Shown in pieces: positions 8,719 through 17,893 of a stretch of 64,000 nucleotides of DNA. The position numbers were made by a program, and so were the translations under genes. The first letter of the stretch is position 1; each line of letters opens with the position of its first letter. The notes below the pieces were generated by a model, which was given only the letters and a program-made list of their open reading frames with translations, did no database searches and was not told where the DNA came from. The DNA comes from Variovorax gossypii (GTDB taxonomy: Bacteria; Pseudomonadota; Gammaproteobacteria; Burkholderiales; Burkholderiaceae_C). Location: contig NZ_RXOE01000002.1 in NCBI RefSeq assembly GCF_003965815.1, positions 1,178,001-1,242,000 of the forward strand, in the 5' to 3' direction.

Positions 8719-9150
8719 ATGCGATTCATGATTCTGGTCAAGGCCAACGCCGATTCCGAAGCCGGCGTGATGCCCAACACCGAAATCCTCACCGCCATGG
8801 GCAAGTTCAACGAGGAACTGGTCAAGGCCGGCGTGCTGCTGGCGGGCGAGGGCCTGCACCCCAGCTCCAAGGGCGTGCGCGTGCGCTGCGAGGGCCCCAC
8901 CAGGCGCACCGTCATCGACGGCCCCTTCGCCGAGACCAAGGAACTGCTGGCCGGCTTCTGGCTGTTCCAGTGCAAGTCGAAGGAGGAGGCCATCGAGTGG
9001 ATCAAGCGCAGCCCTTTCCAGGAAGGCGAGATCGAGATCCGCCAGGTGTTCGAGGCTGCCGACTTCGGCGACTCCATGACCCCCGAGCTGCTCGCCCAGG
9101 AAGACCGCCTGCGTGCCGAGACCGAGGCCCGCACCAAGGCCGCCGGCTGA
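8719..9150 (+). CDS. YCII-related DGPF-domain protein 1
   Basis: A 143-aa protein with the DGPF motif in IDGPFAETKELLAGFW near residues 73-88, the mark of YCII-related proteins linked to ECF42 sigma factors. It starts MRFMILVKA after the ribosome site CAGGAG. The biochemical function is unknown; the fold is a small alpha-beta ferredoxin-like barrel. It is followed 37 bp later by a paralogue and then by the sigma factor, the standard ECF42 layout. Confidence 0.88.
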   Translation: MRFMILVKANADSEAGVMPNTEILTAMGKFNEELVKAGVLLAGEGLHPSSKGVRVRCEGPTRRTVIDGPFAETKELLAGFWLFQCKSKEEAIEWIKRSPFQEGEIEIRQVFEAADFGDSMTPELLAQEDRLRAETEARTKAAG

Positions 9151-9187
9151 GCCGCGGCCAGCACAACCGAACCCAAGGAGAACCGCC

Positions 9188-9613
9188 ATGCGATTCATGC
9201 TGCTGATGATTCCCCACGGCTACGAAACAGCCGCGCCCGGCACCATCCCCGACGACGTCGAGGCGGTGTCGGCCATGATGGCCTACAACGAGTCGCTGCA
9301 GAAAGCCGGCGTGCTGATCAGCTGCGACGGCCTGCACCCGCCCTCGATGGGGGCGCGCGTGAGCTTCAGGGGCCGCAAGCCCAAGGTCGTCGACGGCCCC
9401 TTCGCCGAGGCCAAGGAGGTGCTGGGCGGCTTCTGGATCATCGACGTGCCCTCGCGCGCCGCCGCCATCGAATGGGCCAGCCGCTGCCCCGGCGGCGACA
9501 ACGAGGTCATCGAGGTGCGCCAGATCCAGGAGATGGACGACTTCCCGGCCGACGTGCAGGCGGTGGCCGGCGAATTCACCTCGATGCAGACGGTGAAGAA
9601 GACGGACGCATGA
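9188..9613 (+). CDS. YCII-related DGPF-domain protein 2
   Basis: A 141-aa paralogue of the preceding gene, with VDGPFAEAKEVLGGFW near residues 69-84. The ATG at 9188 has AAGGAG 7 bases upstream. Its stop overlaps the sigma-factor start by 4 bp (ATGA). The pair looks like a tandem duplication, and both copies keep the motif, so both are likely functional. Confidence 0.88.
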   Translation: MRFMLLMIPHGYETAAPGTIPDDVEAVSAMMAYNESLQKAGVLISCDGLHPPSMGARVSFRGRKPKVVDGPFAEAKEVLGGFWIIDVPSRAAAIEWASRCPGGDNEVIEVRQIQEMDDFPADVQAVAGEFTSMQTVKKTDA

Positions 9614-10914
9614 GCCACGGCGAGGGCCGCGCGGACACCGCCGCCATCCACCGCACCATCGAGGCGGTGTGGCGCATCGAGTCCGCGAAGATCATCGCCA
9701 CCGTCGCGCGCATGGTGCGCGACGTGGGCCTGGCCGAGGAACTGGCCCAGGACGCGCTGGTCTCGGCCCTTGAGCAATGGAGCGAATCGGGCGTGCCCGA
9801 CAACCCCGCCGCCTGGCTCACGGCCGTGGCCAAGCGCCGCGCGCTCGACCGCCTGCGCCACCTGCAACTGGCCGAGCACAAGGCCGGCGAGATCGGCCGC
9901 GAAATCGACGCGCAGCACGAGATGGCGCAGGACGATTTCGCCGAGGCGGTCGATGCCGCGCTCGACGACGACATCGGCGACGACCTGCTGCGCCTGGTGT
10001 TCACCGCCTGCCATCCCGTGCTGTCGACCGAGGCCCGCGTGGCGCTCACGCTGCGGGTGATGGGCGGCCTGACCACAGACGAGATCGCGCGTGCCTTCCT
10101 CGTGCCCGAGGCCACGGTGGCGCAGCGCATCGTGCGTGCCAAGCGCACGCTGGCCGAAGCGCGCGTGCCCTTCGAGGTGCCGCGCCGGCACGAGCTCGAA
10201 GCGCGGCTTGCCTCGGTGCTGGAGGTGATCTACCTGGTCTTCAACGAGGGCTACTCGGCCACCGCCGGCGACGACTGGATGCGCCCCACGCTCTGCGAGG
10301 AAGCGCTGCGCCTGGGCCGCATCGTGGCCGAGCTGGTGCCGAAGGAATCGGAAGTGCACGGGCTGGTGGCGCTGATGGAAATCCAGGCCTCGCGCACGGC
10401 CGCGCGCATGGGGCCCTCGGGCGAGCCGGTGCTGCTGCTGGAGCAGAACCGCGCGCGCTGGGACCAGATGCTGATCCGCCGCGGCCTCGCTGCGCTCTCG
10501 CGTGCCGAGTCGCTGGGCGGAGCGCTCGGTCCCTACGCGCTGCAGGCCGCCATCGCCGCCTGCCACGGCCGGGCGCGTACCGCCGACGAAACCGACTGGG
10601 GCCGCATCGCCGCGCTGTACGACGCGCTGGCCGAGCTCACGCCGTCGCCCATCGTCGAGCTCAACCGCGCGGTGGCGCTGTCGATGGCCTTCGGTCCGGC
10701 GGCCGGGCTGGAGGTGGTCGACGCACTGCTGGACGAGCCCTCGCTCAAGAGCTATCACCTGCTGCCGACCGTGCGCGGCGACCTGCTCTTCAAGCTGGGC
10801 CGGCGCGACGAGGCGCGCAGGGAGTTCGACCGCGCCGCGACGCTCACGCGCAACACCCGCGAGCGCGCGCTGCTGCTTGCACGCGCCAGGGCCTGTACCC
10901 AGCCGGCGAGCTGA
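9610..10914 (+). CDS. ECF42-type RNA polymerase sigma factor with TPR-like C-terminus
   Basis: A 434-aa extracytoplasmic-function sigma factor. Sigma region 2 spans about residues 20-90 (VGLAEELAQDALVSALEQW) and region 4 about 120-175 (GGLTTDEIARAFLVPEATVAQRI). A long helical C-terminal domain of about 240 residues ends in a TPR-like unit. This architecture, together with neighbouring DGPF genes and no anti-sigma gene, defines the ECF42 group, where the C-terminal domain is thought to control activity. It is translationally coupled to DGPF gene 2. The inducing signal is unknown. Confidence 0.88.
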   Translation: MSHGEGRADTAAIHRTIEAVWRIESAKIIATVARMVRDVGLAEELAQDALVSALEQWSESGVPDNPAAWLTAVAKRRALDRLRHLQLAEHKAGEIGREIDAQHEMAQDDFAEAVDAALDDDIGDDLLRLVFTACHPVLSTEARVALTLRVMGGLTTDEIARAFLVPEATVAQRIVRAKRTLAEARVPFEVPRRHELEARLASVLEVIYLVFNEGYSATAGDDWMRPTLCEEALRLGRIVAELVPKESEVHGLVALMEIQASRTAARMGPSGEPVLLLEQNRARWDQMLIRRGLAALSRAESLGGALGPYALQAAIAACHGRARTADETDWGRIAALYDALAELTPSPIVELNRAVALSMAFGPAAGLEVVDALLDEPSLKSYHLLPTVRGDLLFKLGRRDEARREFDRAATLTRNTRERALLLARARACTQPAS

Positions 10915-10962
10915 ACGGCATCTGAAGCATTCGAGGGCCGCGCGGGAGCAGAATGCGCAGCC

Positions 10963-12570
10963 ATGCTGCGTTCCCCCTCCCTCCAGCGCCTGTGCGCCTC
11001 CGGCCTCGTCATGCTGTCGGCCGTTCCGGCGCAGGCGCAATTCGATCCCTCCAAGGCATGGGTCGAACCGCCCGTTATTGCCGCGCGCTTTCCCGATCCG
11101 CCGGTGAGCTACGCCACGCCGGGCTTTCGCGCCGGGCGCACCGACTTTCCCTCGCATGCCGAAGTGCTCGCCTTCCTGGACGAGCTGGCGCGCCAGTCGC
11201 CGAACGTGCGCATCGAGCGCCTGGGCCAGTCGCAGCAGGGGCGCGAGATGCCGCTGGTGGTGCTGGCGGAGCAGGGGCGCATCGATCCGGCCCGGCCTAC
11301 CGTGATGGTGATCGGCCAGCAGCACGGCAACGAACCGGCCGGCGGCGAGGCGGTGCTGGCACTTGCGCAGCAGTTCGCGACCGAACCGGGCTCGGCGCTG
11401 TTGAAGAAGGTCAACCTCGTATTGATTCCGCGCGGCAACCCCGACGGCGCCGAACGCTTCACCCGCGTCACCGCCAACGGCATCGACGTGAATCGCGACC
11501 ACCTGTTGCTGCGCACGCCCGAGGCGCGCGTAATTGCGGCGGCCACCCTGCGCTACGCGCCGCAGGTGGTGCTCGACCTGCACGAGTTCACCGTCGGCGG
11601 CCGCTGGATCGACAAGTTCGGCGCCGTCATGAAGTACGACGGCCTGCTGCAGCCCGCCACCGTGGGCAATCTCGACGCCGCCATTGCCACCAGCGCGCAG
11701 CGCGACTACGTCGATGCCATCCAGGCCGCCTTCGCGCAGGCCGGATTGCAGGGCTTCAAGTACCACACCACCTCCGGCGGCAAGGCGGACGACCGCACAG
11801 TGTCGATGGGCGGCGTGCAGCCCGACACCGGCCGCAACGTGAGCGCGCTGCACCAGGCCGTGAGCCTGCTGCTCGAAGTGCGTGGCGTGGGGCTCGGGCG
11901 CGCGCACTTCGCGCGTCGCGTGCACACGCAGGTGCTGGCGGCCACCACGGTCATCGAGACGGCAGCGAAGCAGGGGCCGGCGCTGATGCAGCTTACCGCG
12001 CAGGCCGGCCAGCGCGCCAAGGCCGATGCCTGCCGTGGCGAGCTGGTGGTCGAGGCCTGGCAGACACCGACGCGGCAGCGGCTCGATTTCCTCGATGCCA
12101 AGACCGGCGAGGACAAGGCGGTCGACGTCGACTGGCGCGCCGCCGAGCCGCTGAAGATCGTCAATGCGCGGCCGCGCCCCTGCGGCTACCTGCTCGCGGC
12201 CAGCGAGACCGTGGCCGTGCAGCGGCTGCAGATGCTGGGCGTGCGCGTGGAACGCATCGACAGCGCGGCGCCGTGGTCGGTGGAGCGCTACGAAATCCTC
12301 TCGCAGACCGACGGCCAGCGGCAGGATGCGCGCGGCGCCATCGAGGACGGCGAGGCCATCCGCAGCTTCCGGGTGCGGCTGCGCCATGGCCGCGCGGTGG
12401 TACAGCCGGGCAGCTTCTACGTGTCGCTGGCGCAGCCGCTGTCGCCGCTGGTCAGCGCGGCGCTGGAGCCCGATTCGCAGAACAGCTATGCGGCCAACCG
12501 GCTGCTGGAAGTCGGCGACGACAGGCTGCTGCGCGTGCCGGGGCCAACGCCCACGGGCGTCTGGCACTGA
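10963..12570 (+). CDS. Secreted M14-family zinc carboxypeptidase
   Basis: A 535-aa protein with a Sec signal peptide (hydrophobic residues 10-20, likely cleavage after AQA near residue 25). M14 motifs are present: zinc ligands in GQQHGNEPAGGE (HxxE, near residues 118-121), DVNRDH, the third ligand in DLHEF (near 193), and the catalytic Glu in LLLEVRG. About 200 further residues after the catalytic core have no recognised domain. It probably acts in the periplasm on peptides or cell-wall peptides. A CAGAAT box ends 8 bases before the ATG and no ribosome site is evident. Confidence 0.85.
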   Translation: MLRSPSLQRLCASGLVMLSAVPAQAQFDPSKAWVEPPVIAARFPDPPVSYATPGFRAGRTDFPSHAEVLAFLDELARQSPNVRIERLGQSQQGREMPLVVLAEQGRIDPARPTVMVIGQQHGNEPAGGEAVLALAQQFATEPGSALLKKVNLVLIPRGNPDGAERFTRVTANGIDVNRDHLLLRTPEARVIAAATLRYAPQVVLDLHEFTVGGRWIDKFGAVMKYDGLLQPATVGNLDAAIATSAQRDYVDAIQAAFAQAGLQGFKYHTTSGGKADDRTVSMGGVQPDTGRNVSALHQAVSLLLEVRGVGLGRAHFARRVHTQVLAATTVIETAAKQGPALMQLTAQAGQRAKADACRGELVVEAWQTPTRQRLDFLDAKTGEDKAVDVDWRAAEPLKIVNARPRPCGYLLAASETVAVQRLQMLGVRVERIDSAAPWSVERYEILSQTDGQRQDARGAIEDGEAIRSFRVRLRHGRAVVQPGSFYVSLAQPLSPLVSAALEPDSQNSYAANRLLEVGDDRLLRVPGPTPTGVWH

Positions 12571-12576
12571 GCGGCG

Positions 12577-13578
12577 TCAGGCGCGGGAAGACGATCCCGC
12601 TTCCGAAGGCGATCCCGGCAGCCCGAACTGGTGCCATGCGCGGCGCAGCTGCGTGTCGGAGCCGAAGCCCGACTGTTCCGCCGCCCGCGTGACGCTGGCG
12701 CCCGAGGCCAGCGCCAGTTGCGCCGTCGCGAGCCGCAGCCGCCGCAGGTAGGCCAGCGGCGCGACGCCCGCGTGCTCGACAAAGAGCCGTGTGAGATGCC
12801 GCGCCGAGGTATGCGCCACCTCGGCCATGCGCGGCACGCTCCAGTCGGCCTGCGGCTGCTCGCTGACGGCGTCCTGCACGCGATGCAGCGCGGCATGCAG
12901 GTGGTTGCGGTAGGCGAGGAAGGGCGACAGCTCCGGGTCCTGCGGGCCGCGGCGCAGCGCCACCACCATGGTCTGCGCGACCTGCGCCGCGAGCGCTTCG
13001 CCGCACAGCCCGGCGATGCGGTGGAGGATCAGGTCTACGCCGGTGGTCACGCCCGCGCTGCTGTAGAGCGGCGGATCGATCACGAACACGCGGTTGCTCA
13101 CCACGTCGCAGCGCGGCTCCACCTCGCGCAGTTCGCCCAGGTGATGGTGATGCGTGGTGGCGCGCCGTCCCGCCAGCGCCCCGGCGTGCGCGGCCAGCAC
13201 GGCGCCGGCGCAGACCGTCACCAGCTCAAGCCGGTCGCGCTCGAAGCGCAGGCCGCGCAGCCAGTGCAGCAGGTCCTGCGTCTCGGGGTTGTCGATGGTG
13301 ATGGCGTCGCCGGGCAGGCCGACCAGCACGACCCAGCCGGGGCCGTCCCATGTGGTCGGCAGCGGCGAGAGCCCGGCCAGCGCCACGCCCACCGAGCCCA
13401 TGGCCGTCGGCCGGGGGCTGGCGAACTCGATGGCGAAGCGCTCGGGCTGGCCCATGGCGCGCAGCCGCTGGTTGGCGATGCGCAACGCCTCGGCCGGGCC
13501 GGCCCAGTCGAGCACGAGGCTGCCGGGCAGAAGGACGAAGACTACGCGGATGGGGGCTGGCCGGGGTTGCGGTTCCAT
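12577..13578 (-). CDS. GlxA-type AraC family transcriptional regulator
   Basis: A 333-aa regulator. The N-terminal half is a DJ-1/PfpI-like sensor domain with the elbow segment TVCAGAVLAAHAG. The C-terminal 100 residues are an AraC-type double helix-turn-helix (MAEVAHTSARHLTRLFVEHAGV...). Its start overlaps the end of the upstream DJ-1 gene by 37 bp, so it is translationally coupled as the last gene of a three-gene operon and is the likely local regulator. The ligand is unknown. Confidence 0.88.
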   Translation of the reverse strand: MEPQPRPAPIRVVFVLLPGSLVLDWAGPAEALRIANQRLRAMGQPERFAIEFASPRPTAMGSVGVALAGLSPLPTTWDGPGWVVLVGLPGDAITIDNPETQDLLHWLRGLRFERDRLELVTVCAGAVLAAHAGALAGRRATTHHHHLGELREVEPRCDVVSNRVFVIDPPLYSSAGVTTGVDLILHRIAGLCGEALAAQVAQTMVVALRRGPQDPELSPFLAYRNHLHAALHRVQDAVSEQPQADWSVPRMAEVAHTSARHLTRLFVEHAGVAPLAYLRRLRLATAQLALASGASVTRAAEQSGFGSDTQLRRAWHQFGLPGSPSEAGSSSRA

Positions 13579-14171
13579 TCGTAGTCCATCTGGCGCGCGG
13601 TGCGCTCGGCGAGCTCCAGCCCGGCCAGCCGCTCGACGAGATGCAGGCTCATGTCGATGCCGGCGCTGATGCCCGCGGAGCTGACGATGCGGCCGTTGTC
13701 CACCCAGCGCACGCCCTCGCGCACGTCGAGCGAGGGGAAGCGTTCGCGCAGCTCGGCGATGTCTTCCCAGTGGGTGGTGACAGAGTCGTTCGACACCACG
13801 CCGCTTTCGGCAAGCAGGAAGGCGCCGGTGCAGACCGAGGCGACGATCTTCGCGCGGGCAGCCTGATCGGCTATCCAGCGCAGCGTGTCGGGGCTGGCGA
13901 TCGGCGCGTCGACCACGCCGCCGGGGACGATCAGCACGTCGGCCGCCGGGCTGTCGGCCAGCGTGTGGTTGGCCAGCAACTGCAGGCCGGCGCGCGCCTG
14001 CACGGGCTGGCCGCGCTGCGCATGGGCCGCCGAGACGACATCGAACGGCGCTGTCGTGCCCGGCCGCATCCGCTGGCTGACCCGGCTCGCGGTGGTGAAC
14101 ACCTCGAAGGGGCCTGCGAAGTCCAGCGCTTCGACGCCGTCGAAGGCGAGGATCAGCACGCGCAAGGCCAT
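13542..14171 (-). CDS. DJ-1/PfpI family protein
   Basis: A 209-aa stand-alone class I glutamine-amidotransferase-like domain. The nucleophile elbow is IVASVCTGAFLLAESG with the conserved Cys, preceded by DVLIVPGG. Members include chaperone/glyoxalase-type and isonitrile-hydratase-type proteins. The close resemblance to the sensor domain of the next gene (a GlxA-type regulator) suggests a shared ancestor. It starts 5 bp after the isochorismatase-family gene. Confidence 0.85.
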   Translation of the reverse strand: MALRVLILAFDGVEALDFAGPFEVFTTASRVSQRMRPGTTAPFDVVSAAHAQRGQPVQARAGLQLLANHTLADSPAADVLIVPGGVVDAPIASPDTLRWIADQAARAKIVASVCTGAFLLAESGVVSNDSVTTHWEDIAELRERFPSLDVREGVRWVDNGRIVSSAGISAGIDMSLHLVERLAGLELAERTARQMDYEWNRNPGQPPSA

Positions 14172-14176
14172 GCCGT

Positions 14177-14737
14177 TCACGCCACGGCCCGTTCGAGCGC
14201 CTGCGTCACGGTGCAGACAGTGGCGAAGCGGCCATGCAGCACGGCGGCCGTGCGGGCCTTGATGTCGGCGGCGGCGAGCGGGCTGCCGTCGGGGTGCTTC
14301 ATGTCGAAGGTGAGGGTGGCGTCGGTGACGTAGTCGACCTCCCAGCCCAGGTCCGAGGCATGGCGGGTGGTGGTCTCGCAGCACTGCTCGGTGCGGATGC
14401 CGCTCACGATCAGCCGGCCGATGCCGTTCTGCGTGAGCCACACGTCCAGCCCGCTGTTGACCAGCGCGCTGTGGCGGTGCTTGGTGAAGGTGGCGGCCGC
14501 GTCGAAGGCGGCAATGCCGCCGATGGGGCGCACATGGCCCGATTCGACCGCGAAGGGGTTGCTGGCATCGGAGGGCTCGTCGGTGTGGAAGACCCGCACG
14601 ATCGGCAGGCCGGCGGCGGCGCAGCCTTCGATCAGCGCGTTCTGCGCGGCGAAATAGCGGGCCGCCTGGCTTTCGTTCCAGTAGGCGCGCTGGCGGAACG
14701 ACTCCTGGGCGTCGATCACAATCAGACAGGTTTTCAT
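14177..14737 (-). CDS. Isochorismatase-family cysteine hydrolase
   Basis: A 186-aa alpha/beta hydrolase of the isochorismatase/nicotinamidase superfamily: VIDAQ with the catalytic Asp near residue 9, the lysine in FTKHRHSALV, and the cysteine in SGIRTEQCCETTTRHA. These form the superfamily Asp-Lys-Cys triad. The substrate is unclear; amide or ring-imide cleavage is typical. It is the first gene of an operon with a DJ-1 protein and a GlxA regulator, a combination often seen in nitrogen-compound catabolism. Confidence 0.85.
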   Translation of the reverse strand: MKTCLIVIDAQESFRQRAYWNESQAARYFAAQNALIEGCAAAGLPIVRVFHTDEPSDASNPFAVESGHVRPIGGIAAFDAAATFTKHRHSALVNSGLDVWLTQNGIGRLIVSGIRTEQCCETTTRHASDLGWEVDYVTDATLTFDMKHPDGSPLAAADIKARTAAVLHGRFATVCTVTQALERAVA

Positions 14738-14800
14738 GGCGGGGCTCGCGGGCGAAGGCGGAGTGGATGATGCCGCCTATTCTTCTGGCCCGCCAGCCGT

Positions 14801-14822
14801 CGGTCCGCTCACGGTCGGACCG
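14801..14822. promoter_or_regulatory. Inverted repeat upstream of the isochorismatase operon
   Basis: CGGTCCG (14801-14807) and CGGACCG (14816-14822) form a perfect 7-bp inverted repeat with an 8-bp spacer, 64 bp upstream of the operon start and 43 bp past the preceding gene on the same strand. It could be an operator for the GlxA-type regulator or a hairpin at the end of the preceding transcript. There is no T-run, so I favour an operator. Confidence 0.3.
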
Positions 14823-14864
14823 GAATCGATCAGATTCGGACTTCGGGAGGCGGCAAAGGCCCCG

Positions 14865-15956
14865 TCAGACCAGCCGAGCCGCCTGCAGCTCTTTCTTCAG
14901 GTACGCGTAGTACAGCGGCGCCGCCACCAGCCCGGCCGGCCCGAACACCGCCTCGGCCACGAACATCACGGCCAGCAGCTCCCACACGCTCATCTGCGTG
15001 CGCGCGCCCACCACCTTGGCGTTGATGACGTACTCGGCCTTGTGGATCACGATCAGGAAGATCAGGCAGGCGGCAGCCGTGACCGGCGACACCGACAGCC
15101 CCACCAGCGTGATCACCGAGTTGCAGACCAGGTTGCCCACGATGGGCACCAGCCCCGCGAGGAAGGTGAGGGTGATGAGCGCCGGCGTGTAGGGCAGGTG
15201 CGCGTCCCATAGCGGCATGACGAAGAGCAGGAAGATGGCCGTCAGCAGCGTGTTGAAGGCCGCGATCCAGAACTGGGCCGCCACGATCTGGCCGAAGGCC
15301 TCGCCGAAGGTCTGCACGCGCTGGTGCAGCTGTTCGGCCAGCGGCAGGCGTCGCACCGGCGCATGCGCCACGGCGGCCAGGCCGCCGACGATCAGGCCCA
15401 CGTACGAAAAGAGGATGCCGTGCAGCCAGGCGCGTCCGGCCACGGCCAGCGAGCCGGCCTGCGCGCGCAGGTAGTTGGCGATCACGCGCTGCACCTCGGC
15501 CGCGCCCTCGGGCAGGTAGACAGCGATCTCGACCGGCAGCTTGGAGCGCAGCTCCAGCACGGTGCGCGCCGTGTAGTCGAGCAGTTCGCGGTACTGGTCG
15601 GGCGCGTCGACGATGTATTCGCGGGCCTGCGACAGCCCCAGCGTGACCAGGGCGATGGGGGCCAGCAGCACCAGGGTGACGGCCAGCACGCCGGCCCAGC
15701 CGTCGGCGCTTCCGGGCCGTTTGGCCAGTGCCGGAATGCGCTGGAACCCGGAAGCCAGCAGGCGCGAGAACCAGCGCGTGACGAGGAAGCCGATGCACAC
15801 GCACAGCAGGCCCGGCAGCAGGTGCTCCCACATCACCAGCAGCAGGGTTGCCAGCATCAGCAGGTAGCTGGCGATGGTCACGCCGCGCGAGGCCGCGGGG
15901 CGGATGGCGGGGGCCGTCGAAGCGGCTGTGGTGGCGGGCTGCGGCTTGTTGGCCAT
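14865..15956 (-). CDS. AI-2E family transporter (PerM-like membrane protein)
   Basis: A 363-aa polytopic membrane protein of the AI-2E/PerM family: paired N-terminal helices (about residues 30-65), a soluble middle segment, then a helical bundle ending in GPAGLVAAPLYYAYLKKEL, the family's conserved tail. Proposed roles range from autoinducer-2 export to general permease, so the name should not be taken as proof of substrate. It lies 53 bp downstream of purM on the same strand, the common betaproteobacterial order next to purM and hda. Confidence 0.88.
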   Translation of the reverse strand: MANKPQPATTAASTAPAIRPAASRGVTIASYLLMLATLLLVMWEHLLPGLLCVCIGFLVTRWFSRLLASGFQRIPALAKRPGSADGWAGVLAVTLVLLAPIALVTLGLSQAREYIVDAPDQYRELLDYTARTVLELRSKLPVEIAVYLPEGAAEVQRVIANYLRAQAGSLAVAGRAWLHGILFSYVGLIVGGLAAVAHAPVRRLPLAEQLHQRVQTFGEAFGQIVAAQFWIAAFNTLLTAIFLLFVMPLWDAHLPYTPALITLTFLAGLVPIVGNLVCNSVITLVGLSVSPVTAAACLIFLIVIHKAEYVINAKVVGARTQMSVWELLAVMFVAEAVFGPAGLVAAPLYYAYLKKELQAARLV

Positions 15957-16009
15957 CCGGTGCGTCGCGTGCTCGGTTCGTCGGTGCTTGTGGACGGAGC
16001 CGCCGGCGT

Positions 16010-17050
16010 TCAGCCGACGACGACGGCCGCGCCTTCGCCGCGCTCGGCGATCGAGCCGATCTCGTACACCGTCTCGCCGGCGGCACGCAGCGTGGCGGCG
16101 CAGGCGGCGGCTTCGGCCGCGTCGATGACGACCACCATGCCGATGCCGTTGTTGAAGGTGCGGTTCATCTCGATGTCGTCGATGCCGGCCACCTTCTGCA
16201 GCCAGGCGAACAGCTCGGTCTGCGGCCAGCTGCCCTTTTTCAGGTGGGCGGCGGTGCCTTCGGGCAGCACGCGCGGGATGTTCTCGAGCAGGCCGCCGCC
16301 GGTGATGTGGGCCAGCGCCTTGATCGGGTGCTTGCCCAGCGCCTCGAGCACCGGCTTCACGTAGAGGTGGGTGGGCTCCATCACGGCTTCGCGGAAGGGC
16401 TTGCCGTCGAGGGTGGCGGGCAGGTCGGAGCCTGCGCGCTCGATCACCTTGCGCACCAGGCTGAAGCCGTTGGAATGCACGCCGGCCGAGGCCAGGCCCA
16501 GCACCACGTCGCCGGGCTTGACGTTCTGGCCCGTGAGGATCTTCGATTTCTCGACCGCGCCGACCGCGAAGCCCGCCAGGTCGTATTCGCCGGCCGGGTA
16601 CATGCCGGGCATTTCGGCGGTTTCGCCGCCGATCAGCGCGCAGCCCGAGAGCTCGCAGCCGCGGGCGATGCCGCCGACGACCGCCGCGGCGGTGTCCACG
16701 TCGAGCTTGCCGCAGGCGAAGTAGTCGAGGAAGAAGAGGGGCTCGGCGCCCTGCACGAGCACGTCGTTGACGCTCATGGCCACCAGGTCGATGCCGACCG
16801 TGTCGTGCATGTTCCATTCGAAGGCCAGCTTGAGCTTGGTGCCCACGCCGTCGGTGCCGCTGACCAGCACGGGTTCCTTGTAGCGCTTTGGCACCTCGAA
16901 CAGCGCGCCGAAGCCGCCGATGCCGGCCAGCACGCCTTCGCGCAGGGTCTTCTTGGCCAGCGGCTTGATGCGGTCGACCAGGGCGTCGCCTGCATCGATG
17001 TCGACGCCGGCGTCCTTGTAGCTGAGCGGGGTGGGCGTGGAGGAAGTCAT
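16010..17050 (-). CDS. purM: Phosphoribosylformylglycinamidine cyclo-ligase
   Basis: AIR synthetase, step five of purine synthesis; it closes the imidazole ring using ATP. It has 346 aa starting [19 protein letters not shown]. Family motifs include [22 protein letters not shown] and [16 protein letters not shown] use the ATG at 17050; nine extra codons upstream lack conservation. It diverges from hda across a 129-bp gap. Confidence 0.96.
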   Translation of the reverse strand: MTSSTPTPLSYKDAGVDIDAGDALVDRIKPLAKKTLREGVLAGIGGFGALFEVPKRYKEPVLVSGTDGVGTKLKLAFEWNMHDTVGIDLVAMSVNDVLVQGAEPLFFLDYFACGKLDVDTAAAVVGGIARGCELSGCALIGGETAEMPGMYPAGEYDLAGFAVGAVEKSKILTGQNVKPGDVVLGLASAGVHSNGFSLVRKVIERAGSDLPATLDGKPFREAVMEPTHLYVKPVLEALGKHPIKALAHITGGGLLENIPRVLPEGTAAHLKKGSWPQTELFAWLQKVAGIDDIEMNRTFNNGIGMVVVIDAAEAAACAATLRAAGETVYEIGSIAERGEGAAVVVG

Positions 17051-17123
17051 GGGTGGTCGAGGTCGGGAGGGACGCAAAGAGTGGGGGCGGAAGGGGCGCC
17101 GGTAACCATGGTGGCCGGGCCGA

Positions 17124-17143
17124 TAGAATTCCTGATGATTTTA
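17124..17143. promoter_or_regulatory. Divergent -10 boxes between purM and hda
   Basis: TAGAAT (17124-17129, + strand) suits hda. ATTTTA (17138-17143), which reads TAAAAT on the minus strand, suits purM. The -35 regions are weak on both sides. Confidence 0.35.
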
Positions 17144-17179
17144 AGGGCCCTCGCGGCCCCCTCCATGAACCTTCCCGGG

Positions 17180-17866
17180 ATGAAACAGCTCGCGCTCGAT
17201 ATCGGCATTGCGACGGGCCCCAGCTTCGACGCCTTTTTTGCCGGCCCCAACGAGGCGGCGCTGCGCCACCTGCAAGTGTGGGTGGGCAGTGCCGGCAGCC
17301 CCGCGCTGCACTCGCCGGTGCCCACCTACCTGTGGGGCGACGGCGGCAGCGGCAAGACCCATCTGCTCGAATCGGTGCGCGTCGCACTGGGCGAGCAGGG
17401 CGCCAGCGTGGGCTGGCTGCACGCCGGCCTGCTGGAGCCCCCCGAGTTCGACGAGCGCTGGGGCGCCGTCCTGCTCGACGACGTGCACCTCTACACCGCC
17501 GTGCAGCAGCACGCGGCCTTCAACTGGTTCGTCAACGCCCAGACGCTGCAGCGCGGCGTGGTCGCCGCCGGCGCATTGCCGCCGGCCGACCTGCCGCTGC
17601 GCGAGGACCTGCGCACCCGCCTCGGCTGGGGCCACGTGTTCCACATGCAGGTGCTGAGCGAAAGCGAACGCCGCGCGGTGCTGCGCCAGGCGGCCGACGC
17701 GCGCGGCGTGATGCTGTCGGACGACGTGCTCGACTACATGCTGCACCGCTTCAGCCGCGACCTCGGCAGCCTGATGGAGCTGCTCACGCAGCTCGACGGC
17801 TACGCCCTGCAGACGCAACGCGCGATCACCATTCCGCTGATCCGCTCCATGCTCGAGAACGAATAA
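17180..17866 (+). CDS. hda: DnaA regulatory inactivator Hda
   Basis: DnaA-paralogous AAA+ protein that, bound to the sliding clamp, promotes hydrolysis of DnaA-ATP after initiation. It has 228 aa. The N-terminal QLALDI resembles the clamp-binding hexapeptide (E. coli Hda has QLSLPL). The P-loop is WGDGGSGKTHLL near residues 54-65, and Walker B is VLLDDVH. An ATG at 17165 would give five more residues (MNLPG) and aligns with the E. coli N-terminus, so the start is uncertain between the two. pcnB follows after 27 bp. Confidence 0.9.
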   Translation: MKQLALDIGIATGPSFDAFFAGPNEAALRHLQVWVGSAGSPALHSPVPTYLWGDGGSGKTHLLESVRVALGEQGASVGWLHAGLLEPPEFDERWGAVLLDDVHLYTAVQQHAAFNWFVNAQTLQRGVVAAGALPPADLPLREDLRTRLGWGHVFHMQVLSESERRAVLRQAADARGVMLSDDVLDYMLHRFSRDLGSLMELLTQLDGYALQTQRAITIPLIRSMLENE

Positions 17867-17893
17867 AAGAGCGAACAAGGCTTCCAACCAACA

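Noticed and set aside
9283..12567. Very long open frame on the minus strand (over 1000 codons) opposite the DGPF, sigma-factor and peptidase genes
   Set aside because: Its translation is His/Arg/Gln/Gly-rich with no domain, and it runs antisense through three genes with clear family motifs. It is a by-product of high GC content.
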